Of a DNA stretch of 5,213 nt, positions 1 to 5,213 are shown piece after piece. Origin of the DNA: Bacteroidales bacterium. Its GTDB lineage: Bacteria; Bacteroidota; Bacteroidia; Bacteroidales; UBA7960. The stretch is from positions 1-5,213 of the forward strand of contig PWIY01000139.1 of NCBI GenBank assembly GCA_003560215.1, in the 5' to 3' direction. The first letter of the stretch is position 1. Every line of letters begins with the position of its first letter. A program made the translations under genes and the position numbers. The notes under the pieces are model-generated. The model searched no databases and was not told the origin of the DNA. It saw nothing but the letters and a program-made list of their open reading frames with translations.

Positions 1-245
1 AAAGGGTGATCCCCGGTAAGCTCAAATGTTTGTTTTGCCAAACGATATGGCTTCGCATAGGTGGCCGAATCGGTGAACTCTTCCGCATCAAATCCGTAAT
101 AGCTCAGCCAGCGGTCCATGCGCCGGTCAGGCCAGGCTTCTTCTTTATCCGCTTCGGGGAGCGGATCCGGAGCTTGATTACGGGGGCCGCATGCAAGCAT
201 TGGCAGCATTGAGAAAATGACAATCATGGTGAATATCCTGCGCAT
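1..245 (-). CDS. Putative lipoprotein of unknown function, 3' part cut by window edge
   Basis: An open frame of 81 complete codons runs off the left edge with no stop, so only the N-terminus is seen. It begins MRRIFTMIVIFSMLPMLACG: two arginines, a hydrophobic stretch of about 12 residues and a cysteine at position 19 preceded by Leu-Ala, which fits a type II (lipoprotein) signal peptide although position -3 is Met rather than Leu. The mature part is charged and aromatic-rich (WPDRRMDRWLSYYGFDAEEF), and I do not recognise the family. The start at 245 was preferred over in-frame ATG codons at residues 7 and 13 because only it supplies the positively charged n-region. It starts 11 nt after the stop of the serine hydrolase, so the two are probably co-transcribed, and both products should be exported. 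The plus-strand frame over the same bases has no such features. Confidence 0.75.
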   Translation of the reverse strand, partial: MRRIFTMIVIFSMLPMLACGPRNQAPDPLPEADKEEAWPDRRMDRWLSYYGFDAEEFTDSATYAKPYRLAKQTFELTGDHP

Positions 246-256
246 AAATTGATTTT

Positions 257-2182
257 TCAGAAACGCCATCCCAGCAAATTCCAGAAATGAAGCTGCCAGA
301 AACTCAGAAGGAATGCAAGTGTTGCCATCCCGTAAAAAATGCGGCTCAGGTTCCTGGTTCGGGGAACTTTCCAGATGTAGAAATTGCTGCCGATCATTAT
401 GAGGGTGAGAGGAATTGCCGCAACAGGGAAAAACAAGGCAACCTTTATTCCCGCGGGTATTCCGAAAATGATCTCTTCACCGCCGGCAGAAGCGAAAAGT
501 AAAATGTAAAACAACAGAAAGAACAGCGATGTGATCCATGCAATGAACTTTGGAAAAACCGGGAGGTTATGGAGTGCCCTGGGCTTTTTGTCATACTGCC
601 TTCTGGCAAAATAGAGCCAGGGCCAGATAAACAGGATATACATCATGCACAACAGGGTTATCACCGTAATGATCAGGTTATATTGCAGGTTGTACATGCC
701 GCTGACCCGGTCGAAGGCCGTGATGGGGTAATCACTCAGGTAAAGTTTATCAGCGGGCTTTTCACCATTCCGGCTGAAACCCACAAAGGTGTTGCGATTC
801 TCAAGGAAAAAGGTGGTGCTGTCTACCGGAAGGATGGCATGGGTTTCTCCGAACATATCCCTGACTTGCAATCCGCCTTCCCTGGCAGCCACTTCCAGTG
901 GGTTAATGGCGCCGATGATTTTCAGCAGACTGGAGTGTGGCCGTCTGTTGGGGATGTATTGACCGGCAAACCCCTCCAGGTATTCGGAACTCAGGTCAAT
1001 GGCAGCGGGGGGATCCGGGGGTGCCGGGAAGTACCGGCTCAGAAAATGATCCAGCACCTTAAGGTAACTTGGCTGGGCGTTTTCTCCGTTAAAGGACAAA
1101 AACAGACCCATGTTGTGTTCAGGGAATAAAGCAAGAAGACAATGGAAAAGGAAGGTGTTGCCGGGGTGCCCGATGATCCTGATATGCTCTCTGCTCAGGT
1201 CAATGAACCCGTGCAGGGCCGGATTCATTCCAGGTGCATGTTGTAAAACCGGCTCCTGCATGATGGCATAGGTGGCCGAATCAAGCAGGCTGATGGTGTC
1301 GTGCCGGGTCTGGTTCAGCAAAGCCTTCATAAAAACTGCCATATCAGACGCGGTGGAAGAGGCACCTCCGGCTCCTGTCATTGGTATCACCTCAAAACCC
1401 CTGGGTTTGAATTGACCTTCCTGCCATGCATAACCGGTTGACAAATCAGGTTTCAGGTCGTCGGGAACGGGCTGCCTGAAGGTGGAGGAGTTCATGTCCA
1501 GGGGAGAGAATATATAACTCTCTGTATATTCTTCGAAAGGCATGCCGCTGGCTTTTTCCACAAGAAGCTGCGCAAGGCCTGTTCCATGGTTGCTGTAGGC
1601 AGCTTCCTGACCGGGAGGTTGAATGCGCCGGGGGAGCTTTTTGCGAAATTGTTCCTCCAGGGGCGCAACGGGATCTCCTTCACGGAGGAAAAGGTGGAGC
1701 AATACATCCTCAAAACCGGGCGTGTGCGACATCAGGCAGCGCAGGGTAACGGGCTCATCATAGGTGTCGGGAATACTGAATGAGGTGAGGTAACGGTTGA
1801 TGTCAGCGTCCAGGCTGAGGTTCCCCTGTTCTACCTGCTGCAAGACAGCGATCCAGGTGAACAGCTTGGAAATGGATCCCAGCCTGAACAGGCTCTTTCC
1901 GGGATCAACTTTGTTTCCTGCCTCAATATTGGTGTACCCGTAACCTTTGTTTAACAGGAGTTCTCCGTTGTGAATGAGTGAAACGGAGGCACCTGCGATC
2001 TTCATCTCATCCATTGTGGCGAGGATTACCCCGTCCATGAATGCTTCAAGTGCTAACGTGTCCTGAAAAGAAGGAGCAGGCAGGGTTTCGTTGCGGGGAG
2101 GTTCGTCGTTTGCCGGCGATACCTGGGTTGCCAGGGTAAAAATCAGCAGGAAAAAGAAAAAAAAGCGTAAAATCGGGCTCAT
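257..2182 (-). CDS. Membrane-anchored serine hydrolase, beta-lactamase/S12 family, with C-terminal transmembrane tail
   Basis: A 641-residue exported protein. Residues 1-24 form a signal peptide (Arg6, then a run of Phe/Leu). The catalytic domain spans about 45-385 and has the three hallmarks of the class C beta-lactamase/S12 group (Pfam Beta-lactamase): SxxK as S103-I-S-K106 (nucleophile and general base), YxN as Y196-S-N198, and the third-motif H339-P-G341 in place of KTG. Family signatures MSHTPGF (151-157) and GAGGASSTASDM (270-281) are also present. The HxG form is commoner in esterases and peptidases of the family than in true beta-lactamases, so antibiotic hydrolysis should not be assumed. 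Residues about 400-490 look like the small beta domain often found after this fold. Four hydrophobic helices follow at about 501-525, 546-566, 577-599 and 613-631. The catalytic domain should face the periplasm. The substrate is unknown. It starts 78 nt after the BFD gene. Confidence 0.92.
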   Translation of the reverse strand: MSPILRFFFFFLLIFTLATQVSPANDEPPRNETLPAPSFQDTLALEAFMDGVILATMDEMKIAGASVSLIHNGELLLNKGYGYTNIEAGNKVDPGKSLFRLGSISKLFTWIAVLQQVEQGNLSLDADINRYLTSFSIPDTYDEPVTLRCLMSHTPGFEDVLLHLFLREGDPVAPLEEQFRKKLPRRIQPPGQEAAYSNHGTGLAQLLVEKASGMPFEEYTESYIFSPLDMNSSTFRQPVPDDLKPDLSTGYAWQEGQFKPRGFEVIPMTGAGGASSTASDMAVFMKALLNQTRHDTISLLDSATYAIMQEPVLQHAPGMNPALHGFIDLSREHIRIIGHPGNTFLFHCLLALFPEHNMGLFLSFNGENAQPSYLKVLDHFLSRYFPAPPDPPAAIDLSSEYLEGFAGQYIPNRRPHSSLLKIIGAINPLEVAAREGGLQVRDMFGETHAILPVDSTTFFLENRNTFVGFSRNGEKPADKLYLSDYPITAFDRVSGMYNLQYNLIITVITLLCMMYILFIWPWLYFARRQYDKKPRALHNLPVFPKFIAWITSLFFLLFYILLFASAGGEEIIFGIPAGIKVALFFPVAAIPLTLIMIGSNFYIWKVPRTRNLSRIFYGMATLAFLLSFWQLHFWNLLGWRF

Positions 2183-2207
2183 CGGAGGGGGTGTTTGTTA
2201 GAGAGGG

Positions 2208-2215
2208 TAAATATA
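2208..2215 (-). promoter_or_regulatory. Possible -7 element of a Bacteroidota-type promoter for the serine hydrolase
   Basis: Read on the minus strand this is TATATTTA, seven of eight positions matching the Bacteroidota -7 consensus TAnnTTTG. It lies 25 nt before the hydrolase ATG, which would give a short leader. I see no convincing TTG-type -33 element at the usual spacing upstream, so this is only a candidate. If it is real, the hydrolase and lipoprotein form a separate transcription unit from the iron-sulfur genes. Confidence 0.25.
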
Positions 2216-2260
2216 AGAAACCTGTATGAATAAATACCTCTCCGAACCCCTGGAAATGAG

Positions 2261-2449
2261 TTATAAATCCACTTTGCCATTTATTTTCTCAAGTAAAAGA
2301 AAAATGTCATCCACGCAACCTCCGCACACGGTACCTGCTGTGGTGGCATCACCTACCTCTTCAATGGTTTTTAGTTTCTGATCGCGGATGGCTTTTGCGA
2401 TTTCGCTTTCCGTGATTTCGTTGCATGTACAAATGATCGGATCTGGCAT
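2261..2449 (-). CDS. BFD-like [2Fe-2S]-binding protein (bacterioferritin-associated ferredoxin type)
   Basis: A 62-residue stand-alone domain of the Fer2_BFD type. The four expected cysteines are present as C7-T-C9 and C42-G-G-C45, 32 residues apart, matching the CxC...CxxC pattern that binds a [2Fe-2S] cluster in Bfd, the NifU central domain and NirB-like reductases. The ICTCNEITESEIAKAI start and TAGTVCGGC segment are typical. The whole protein is this one domain, so it is likely a small cytoplasmic electron carrier. It lies 243 nt downstream of hcp on the same strand; being near Hcp, it may deliver electrons to it, but true Bfd (iron release from bacterioferritin) or cluster handling are alternatives. 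No bacterioferritin gene is visible. The start at 2449 gives the family's usual N-terminus and is preceded by an A-rich stretch (AAAAGAATAAGCC) rather than a Shine-Dalgarno. Confidence 0.88.
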   Translation of the reverse strand: MPDPIICTCNEITESEIAKAIRDQKLKTIEEVGDATTAGTVCGGCVDDIFLLLEKINGKVDL

Positions 2450-2465
2450 GGCTTATTCTTTTAAC

Positions 2466-2480
2466 GAGGGCTACGCCCCC
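2466..2480 (-). other. Short hairpin in the leader of the BFD gene
   Basis: On the minus strand GGGGGC-GTA-GCCCTC can fold into a six-pair stem (one G-U pair) with a 3-nt loop. Flanking AAC and GTT could add three pairs across a 3-nt bulge. It ends 16 nt before the BFD start codon and leaves the A-rich initiation region free. There is no U-tract after it, so it is not a normal terminator. It may stabilise the mRNA or be chance in a GC-rich patch. Confidence 0.3.
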
Positions 2481-2507
2481 TTGGTTAATCATGGCTTCAC
2501 ACCCTCC

Positions 2508-2527
2508 GGTTGTTGGTTCTCATGGGC
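2508..2527. repeat. 20-nt direct repeat, copy 1
   Basis: The sequence GGTTGTTGGTTCTCATGGGC occurs here and again, identically, 64 nt further on in the same non-coding spacer. Upstream flanks show weaker similarity (TGGTT followed by an AAT/ATGGC block in both), suggesting a decayed tandem duplication of about 65 nt. A dispersed intergenic repeat is the other option. Confidence 0.85.
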
Positions 2528-2571
2528 CGTGTGTTGGGGAAGCTGTCCATGGTTTGGTAAATGGCCCGCGA

Positions 2572-2591
2572 GGTTGTTGGTTCTCATGGGC
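2572..2591. repeat. 20-nt direct repeat, copy 2
   Basis: Identical over 20 bases to the copy at 2508-2527. The bases on either side differ clearly (GCGA before and TTAG after, versus CTCC and CGTG), so the exact match is confined to this block. Its even, uninterrupted match in otherwise unconserved spacer sequence argues for a recent copy event or a constrained site. Confidence 0.85.
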
Positions 2592-2599
2592 TTAGTTAT

Positions 2600-2628
2600 A
2601 CATTGACTACCGGGGTAGTACACATTGA
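2600..2628. promoter_or_regulatory. Palindrome flanked by 7-nt direct repeats, possible regulator site
   Basis: ACTACC-GG-GGTAGT (2606-2619) is an inverted repeat with a 2-nt centre, and ACATTGA occurs directly before (2600-2606) and shortly after (2622-2628) it. The site sits in the spacer between hcp and the BFD gene. A dyad of this size could be an operator or a small RNA stem. It does not match the FNR/CRP-type or NsrR sites that I know from hcp genes elsewhere, so no regulator is proposed. Confidence 0.25.
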
Positions 2629-2630
2629 TG

Positions 2631-2673
2631 GTTCCGGGGGCAGAGAAGGGGTTTTCCTTCCCTGCCCCGGAAC
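2631..2673 (-). terminator. Strong stem-loop just after hcp, probable transcript end or mRNA-stabilising hairpin
   Basis: The arms 2631-2649 and 2656-2673 are complementary over about 17 pairs, with one bulged G and one A-C mismatch, around a 6-nt loop (GGTTTT on the plus strand). The outer core GTTCCGGGG/CCCCGGAAC is very GC-rich. It begins 19 nt after the hcp stop codon, the usual place for a terminator. However, the transcript after the stem (CAUCAAUGUG) has no U-tract, so canonical intrinsic termination is uncertain; protection of the hcp mRNA 3' end with partial read-through to the BFD gene is equally possible. Confidence 0.55.
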
Positions 2674-2692
2674 AGGTGTGTTAAATTACGGA

Positions 2693-4357
2693 TTAATTTT
2701 CACCCAGTAAAATTTTCATGTCTTCGTCGACCGAACCAATGCCGCTGATGCCGAAATTCTCTACCAGCACGTTGGCTACATTGGGTGAGAGGAAAGCAGG
2801 CAATGTGGGTCCCAGGTGGATGTTTTTCACGCCAAGCGACAGCAATGCCAGCAGTACTATCACTGCTTTCTGCTCATACCATGCAATGTTATAGGCAATG
2901 GGCAGTTCGTTGATGTCGTTCAGTTCAAATACTTCCTTCAGTTTCAGTGCGATCACCGCCAGTGAATAACTGTCGTTGCACTGTCCTGCGTCCAGAACCC
3001 TCGGTATGCCACCAATGTCGCCCAGGGGAAGCTTGTTGTAGCGGTACTTTGCGCATCCTGCCGTAAGAATCACAGTGTCTTTCGGAAGCGCCTCTGCAAA
3101 TTCCGTGTAATAGTCACGGCTTTTCATGCGGCCGTCGCAGCCTGCCATTACAAAGAATTTTCTGATCGCTCCTGATTTGACGGCATCCACCACTTTGTCT
3201 GCCAGTTGTATTACCTGGTTATGGGCGAATCCGCCGACAATTTCACCGGTTTCAATTTCTTCCGGACTGTCACAGCGTTTTGCGTGCTCAATGACGGAAG
3301 AAAAATCCTTGCGTCCGCCTTCCGGTCGTTCCGGGATGTGTGTGGAACCTGCGAGACCCGATGAGCCGGTGGTGTAGATTCTGTCAGCATATGTGGCGCT
3401 TTTCAGCGGGGGAACAATGCAGTTGGTGGTGAACAGAATGGGGCCGTTGAATTTCTCAAATTCTTCCCGTTGCTTCCACCATGAATTCCCGTAGTTGCCA
3501 ACAAAATGCTCATATTTTTTGAAAGCAGGGTAATAATTGGCGGGCAGCATTTCACTGTGGGTGTAAACATCAACCCCGGTACCCTGCGTCTGCTCCAGGA
3601 GGTCTTCCATGTCGCGCAGGTCGTGGCCGCTGATCAGGATGGCCGGGTTGTTCCGCACGCCGATATTTACACTGGTGATTTCGGGATGACCATACTTTCC
3701 GGTATTGGCCTTGTCAAGCAGTGCCATTACTTCAACGCCTTTGCTGCCACATTCAAGTACCATGGCGGTCAGGTCATCTCCGCTCAGGCTGTCGTCCAGA
3801 GTGGCAGCCAGTCCTTTTTGCATGAAAGCGTTGACTTCTTCGCTGATTTCTCCGAGGTTATCTGCATGCTCGGCATAGGCAGCCATTCCCTTGATGCCGT
3901 AGATCAGCAGTTCACGCAATGAGCGGATGTCTTCGTTCTCGGTCATCTGCAGTACACCAACCTCCATTGCTTTGCTGTCAAATTCTTCCGGTGTGGTGGC
4001 TTCCCAGGTGGCTGCTGCCGGAAGTTCTTCGCTGTTATTTTGTACACCTGCATCCTGAAGTTTGCTTTTCAGCTCATTCCGGAGGGCAAATCCTTCCCTG
4101 ATCTTCTCGACAAAACGCGCCTTGTCAAAGTTGGCATTGGTGATGGTCATAAAAAGGGTTTCCATCACATAGCGGTCAATCCTGTGGTCAGTGATTCCGT
4201 GTTCCCTGCCTTTGTTGGCATAGACCGACAGGCCTCTCAGAAAATACATGGCCACATCCTGAATGCCCGCTACTTCGGGTTCTTTGCCGCAGACGCCTTT
4301 AACGGTGCATCCTGTGTTTTTTGCGGCTTCCTGACATTGAAAACAAAACATACTCAT
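2693..4357 (-). CDS. hcp: Hybrid cluster protein (Hcp, historically hydroxylamine reductase), class I
   Basis: A complete 554-residue Hcp, the length expected for the family. N-terminal cysteines C5, C8, C17 and C23 (CxxC-x8-C-x5-C) are the class I arrangement that binds a [4Fe-4S] cubane; class II enzymes have a longer spacing and a [2Fe-2S] cluster. The hybrid Fe-S-O cluster ligands known from Desulfovibrio vulgaris Hcp are all recognisable: H245 (ISGHDL), E269 (HSEMLPANYY), C313 (TTNC), C407 (MAGCDGR, the persulfide cysteine), C435 (TAGCAKYRYNK), C460 (DAGQCNDSYS), E495 and K497 (AWYEQKA). The cytoplasmic protein reduces hydroxylamine in vitro and, in E. coli, nitric oxide to nitrous oxide, so a role in nitrosative stress or nitrogen-oxide metabolism is likely. 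Met1 (4357) or Met3 (4351) could be the start; an AAAAAGAAAAAAG stretch precedes both, and Met3 matches the Desulfovibrio N-terminus. It lies 40 nt after an iron-sulfur protein gene, probably co-transcribed. No Hcr reductase gene is visible. Confidence 0.98.
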   Translation of the reverse strand: MSMFCFQCQEAAKNTGCTVKGVCGKEPEVAGIQDVAMYFLRGLSVYANKGREHGITDHRIDRYVMETLFMTITNANFDKARFVEKIREGFALRNELKSKLQDAGVQNNSEELPAAATWEATTPEEFDSKAMEVGVLQMTENEDIRSLRELLIYGIKGMAAYAEHADNLGEISEEVNAFMQKGLAATLDDSLSGDDLTAMVLECGSKGVEVMALLDKANTGKYGHPEITSVNIGVRNNPAILISGHDLRDMEDLLEQTQGTGVDVYTHSEMLPANYYPAFKKYEHFVGNYGNSWWKQREEFEKFNGPILFTTNCIVPPLKSATYADRIYTTGSSGLAGSTHIPERPEGGRKDFSSVIEHAKRCDSPEEIETGEIVGGFAHNQVIQLADKVVDAVKSGAIRKFFVMAGCDGRMKSRDYYTEFAEALPKDTVILTAGCAKYRYNKLPLGDIGGIPRVLDAGQCNDSYSLAVIALKLKEVFELNDINELPIAYNIAWYEQKAVIVLLALLSLGVKNIHLGPTLPAFLSPNVANVLVENFGISGIGSVDEDMKILLGEN

Positions 4358-4397
4358 AGCTTTTTTCTTTTTGGGTGATTGATTAAAATTTAGTGAA

Positions 4398-5213
4398 TTA
4401 TATCCATTCTTCCTGAATGATTGATCCCTGAAGGCTGACCGTGATGGCTTTTACCGGAACTTTACGTCCTGCTTTGTCAGCTGCTTTTTTGGCCAGCTGC
4501 AAAAGTCCGCTGCAGCAGGGGACCTCCATAACCATTACGGTCAGGGTGTTGATCCGGGCCTCATCGATCATGGCCACAAGCTTTTCGAGGTATTGGTCTT
4601 TGCCATGGTCCAGCTTCGGGCAGGCGATTGCCAGGCCTTTACCCTTGAGGTGCTTGCTGTGAAAGTCTCCCATGGAAAATGCCACGCAATCTGCCGCAAG
4701 CAGTACATCGGCTTTTTGGAAATATGGAGCCTGGGGGTTGACCAGATGCATTTGCACGGGCCATTGCCTGAGTTCAGAGGGCTGACTGCCGGATGGTGCA
4801 GGGTTGGTATCTGTATCCCCGTTTCCCTGGTTGCCGAAATTCATCATCCTGGAACCGGGGCATCCCCCTCCCTGAGCTAAACCGGCGGAGGCCACTGCTT
4901 CTTTAATCATTTCCCTGTCGTTCATTTCTTTGGTATTCATGTTGGTTTTTAATTTGGATAAATCAATATGCGGGGCATTTTTTTTCAGGTATTTCACACC
5001 TTGCTCAACAAATTCGGTCTGGTTGTGGTCAATCAGGTGGTTGAGGTGTGCAAGCACGGTGCTTTCTCCTTTCGGGAGTATCCGCTCCAGCACCCTGATC
5101 TCATCGTAGGGCTCTGCCTCGCGTTCTTCAAGGGTAATGGCACCGGTGGGGCATTCAGGGATACAGGCCCCCAGCCCGTCGCAGTAAAGGTCACTGATCA
5201 TTCTTGCTTTTCC
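4398..5213 (-). CDS. Ferredoxin-like iron-sulfur protein upstream of hcp, N-terminus outside the window
   Basis: The frame stays open to the right edge: four codons (Gly-Lys-Ala-Arg) precede the first ATG at 5201, and GKARMISDLYCDGLGAC continues as in ferredoxin domains, so the ATG is internal and the true start lies beyond the window. 271 residues are visible; numbering below starts at that Met. The seen half of a dicluster 4Fe-4S domain is C7-DGLGA-C13-IPE-C17-P, in which the usual second cysteine of CxxCxxCxxxCP is Leu10. A charged helical linker (about 30-105) follows, then a separate C-terminal region with GGGCPG (C114), DCVAF (C172), IACPKLDHG (C194) and EVPCCSG (C229, C230), which looks like a second metal or redox site. 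The linker-proximal stretch 121-142 is Gly/Asn/Ser-rich and probably disordered. It ends 40 nt before hcp and is therefore a good candidate for an electron donor to Hcp. I do not know a biochemical assignment for the C-terminal region. Confidence 0.85.
   Translation of the reverse strand, partial: GKARMISDLYCDGLGACIPECPTGAITLEEREAEPYDEIRVLERILPKGESTVLAHLNHLIDHNQTEFVEQGVKYLKKNAPHIDLSKLKTNMNTKEMNDREMIKEAVASAGLAQGGGCPGSRMMNFGNQGNGDTDTNPAPSGSQPSELRQWPVQMHLVNPQAPYFQKADVLLAADCVAFSMGDFHSKHLKGKGLAIACPKLDHGKDQYLEKLVAMIDEARINTLTVMVMEVPCCSGLLQLAKKAADKAGRKVPVKAITVSLQGSIIQEEWI

Noticed and set aside
569..1129. A 186-codon plus-strand frame opposite the serine hydrolase.
   Set aside because: It is antisense to a well-supported gene with clear catalytic motifs; its translation shows no domain or signal and is explained as a shadow frame.
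257..2182. Calling the serine hydrolase an antibiotic-resistance beta-lactamase.
   Set aside because: The third motif is HPG rather than KTG and the protein has a large membrane tail; the fold is shared by many esterases and peptidases.
2223..2236. GTAT-GAATAA-ATAC mini-hairpin downstream of the BFD gene as a terminator.
   Set aside because: Only four A/T-rich pairs with no U-tract; too weak to support.
2489..2587. A 32-codon minus-strand frame (MRTNNLAGHLPNHGQL...) spanning both 20-nt repeats, whose TGA overlaps the ATG of a second short frame running into the BFD gene.
   Set aside because: It reads the two identical repeats in different frames, has no convincing ribosome binding site or recognisable sequence, and the following frame merely shadows the BFD gene.
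3506..4378. Several plus-strand frames (up to 138 codons) opposite hcp.
   Set aside because: Hcp on the other strand is unambiguous over its whole length, and these frames show no recognisable protein features.
4358..4397. An FNR- or CRP-like site (TTGAT...) in the gap before hcp.
   Set aside because: Only one half-site is recognisable, the gap is A/T-rich and just 40 nt, and hcp is most likely transcribed from a promoter upstream of the preceding gene.
4398..5201. Taking the ATG at 5201 as the true start of the ferredoxin-like gene.
   Set aside because: The frame is open upstream to the window edge, GKAR joins smoothly to a ferredoxin motif, and this start would cut a dicluster domain in half.

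Overview
This window reads almost entirely on the minus strand and looks like a piece of a chromosome from an anaerobic or anaerobe-like bacterium, most plausibly Bacteroidota. The pointers are A-rich rather than GGAGG-type ribosome binding regions, a short lipoprotein with a Bacteroidota-style leader, a serine hydrolase with a C-terminal membrane tail, and a class I hybrid cluster protein of the Desulfovibrio type. The taxonomic call is inference; no rRNA or tRNA is present.

Layout, in the direction of transcription (from high to low coordinates): (1) 5213-4398, an iron-sulfur protein whose N-terminus lies outside the window; (2) 4357-2693, a complete hybrid cluster protein (hcp) with every expected cluster ligand, 40 nt downstream and probably in the same operon; (3) 2692-2450, a 243-bp non-coding spacer with a strong stem-loop just after hcp, a small palindrome flanked by 7-nt direct repeats, two exact copies of a 20-nt sequence, and a short hairpin in front of the next gene; (4) 2449-2261, a 62-residue BFD-type [2Fe-2S] protein; (5) 2260-2183, a short gap that may hold a promoter; (6) 2182-257, a secreted, membrane-anchored serine hydrolase of the beta-lactamase/S12 fold with four predicted C-terminal membrane helices; (7) 245-1, the start of a lipoprotein gene 11 nt further on, cut by the window edge.

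The first three genes make a sensible redox group: Hcp is a nitric oxide/hydroxylamine reductase of nitrosative stress that needs low-potential electrons, and both neighbours are iron-sulfur proteins that could supply them. No Hcr-type reductase is visible here. The serine hydrolase and lipoprotein form a second, envelope-directed unit with no obvious link to the first. The window is mostly orthodox; the points most worth a second look are the altered second cluster motif and cysteine-rich C-terminal domain of the ferredoxin-like protein, the BFD protein as a possible Hcp electron carrier, the repeat-bearing spacer after hcp, and the hydrolase's membrane tail.
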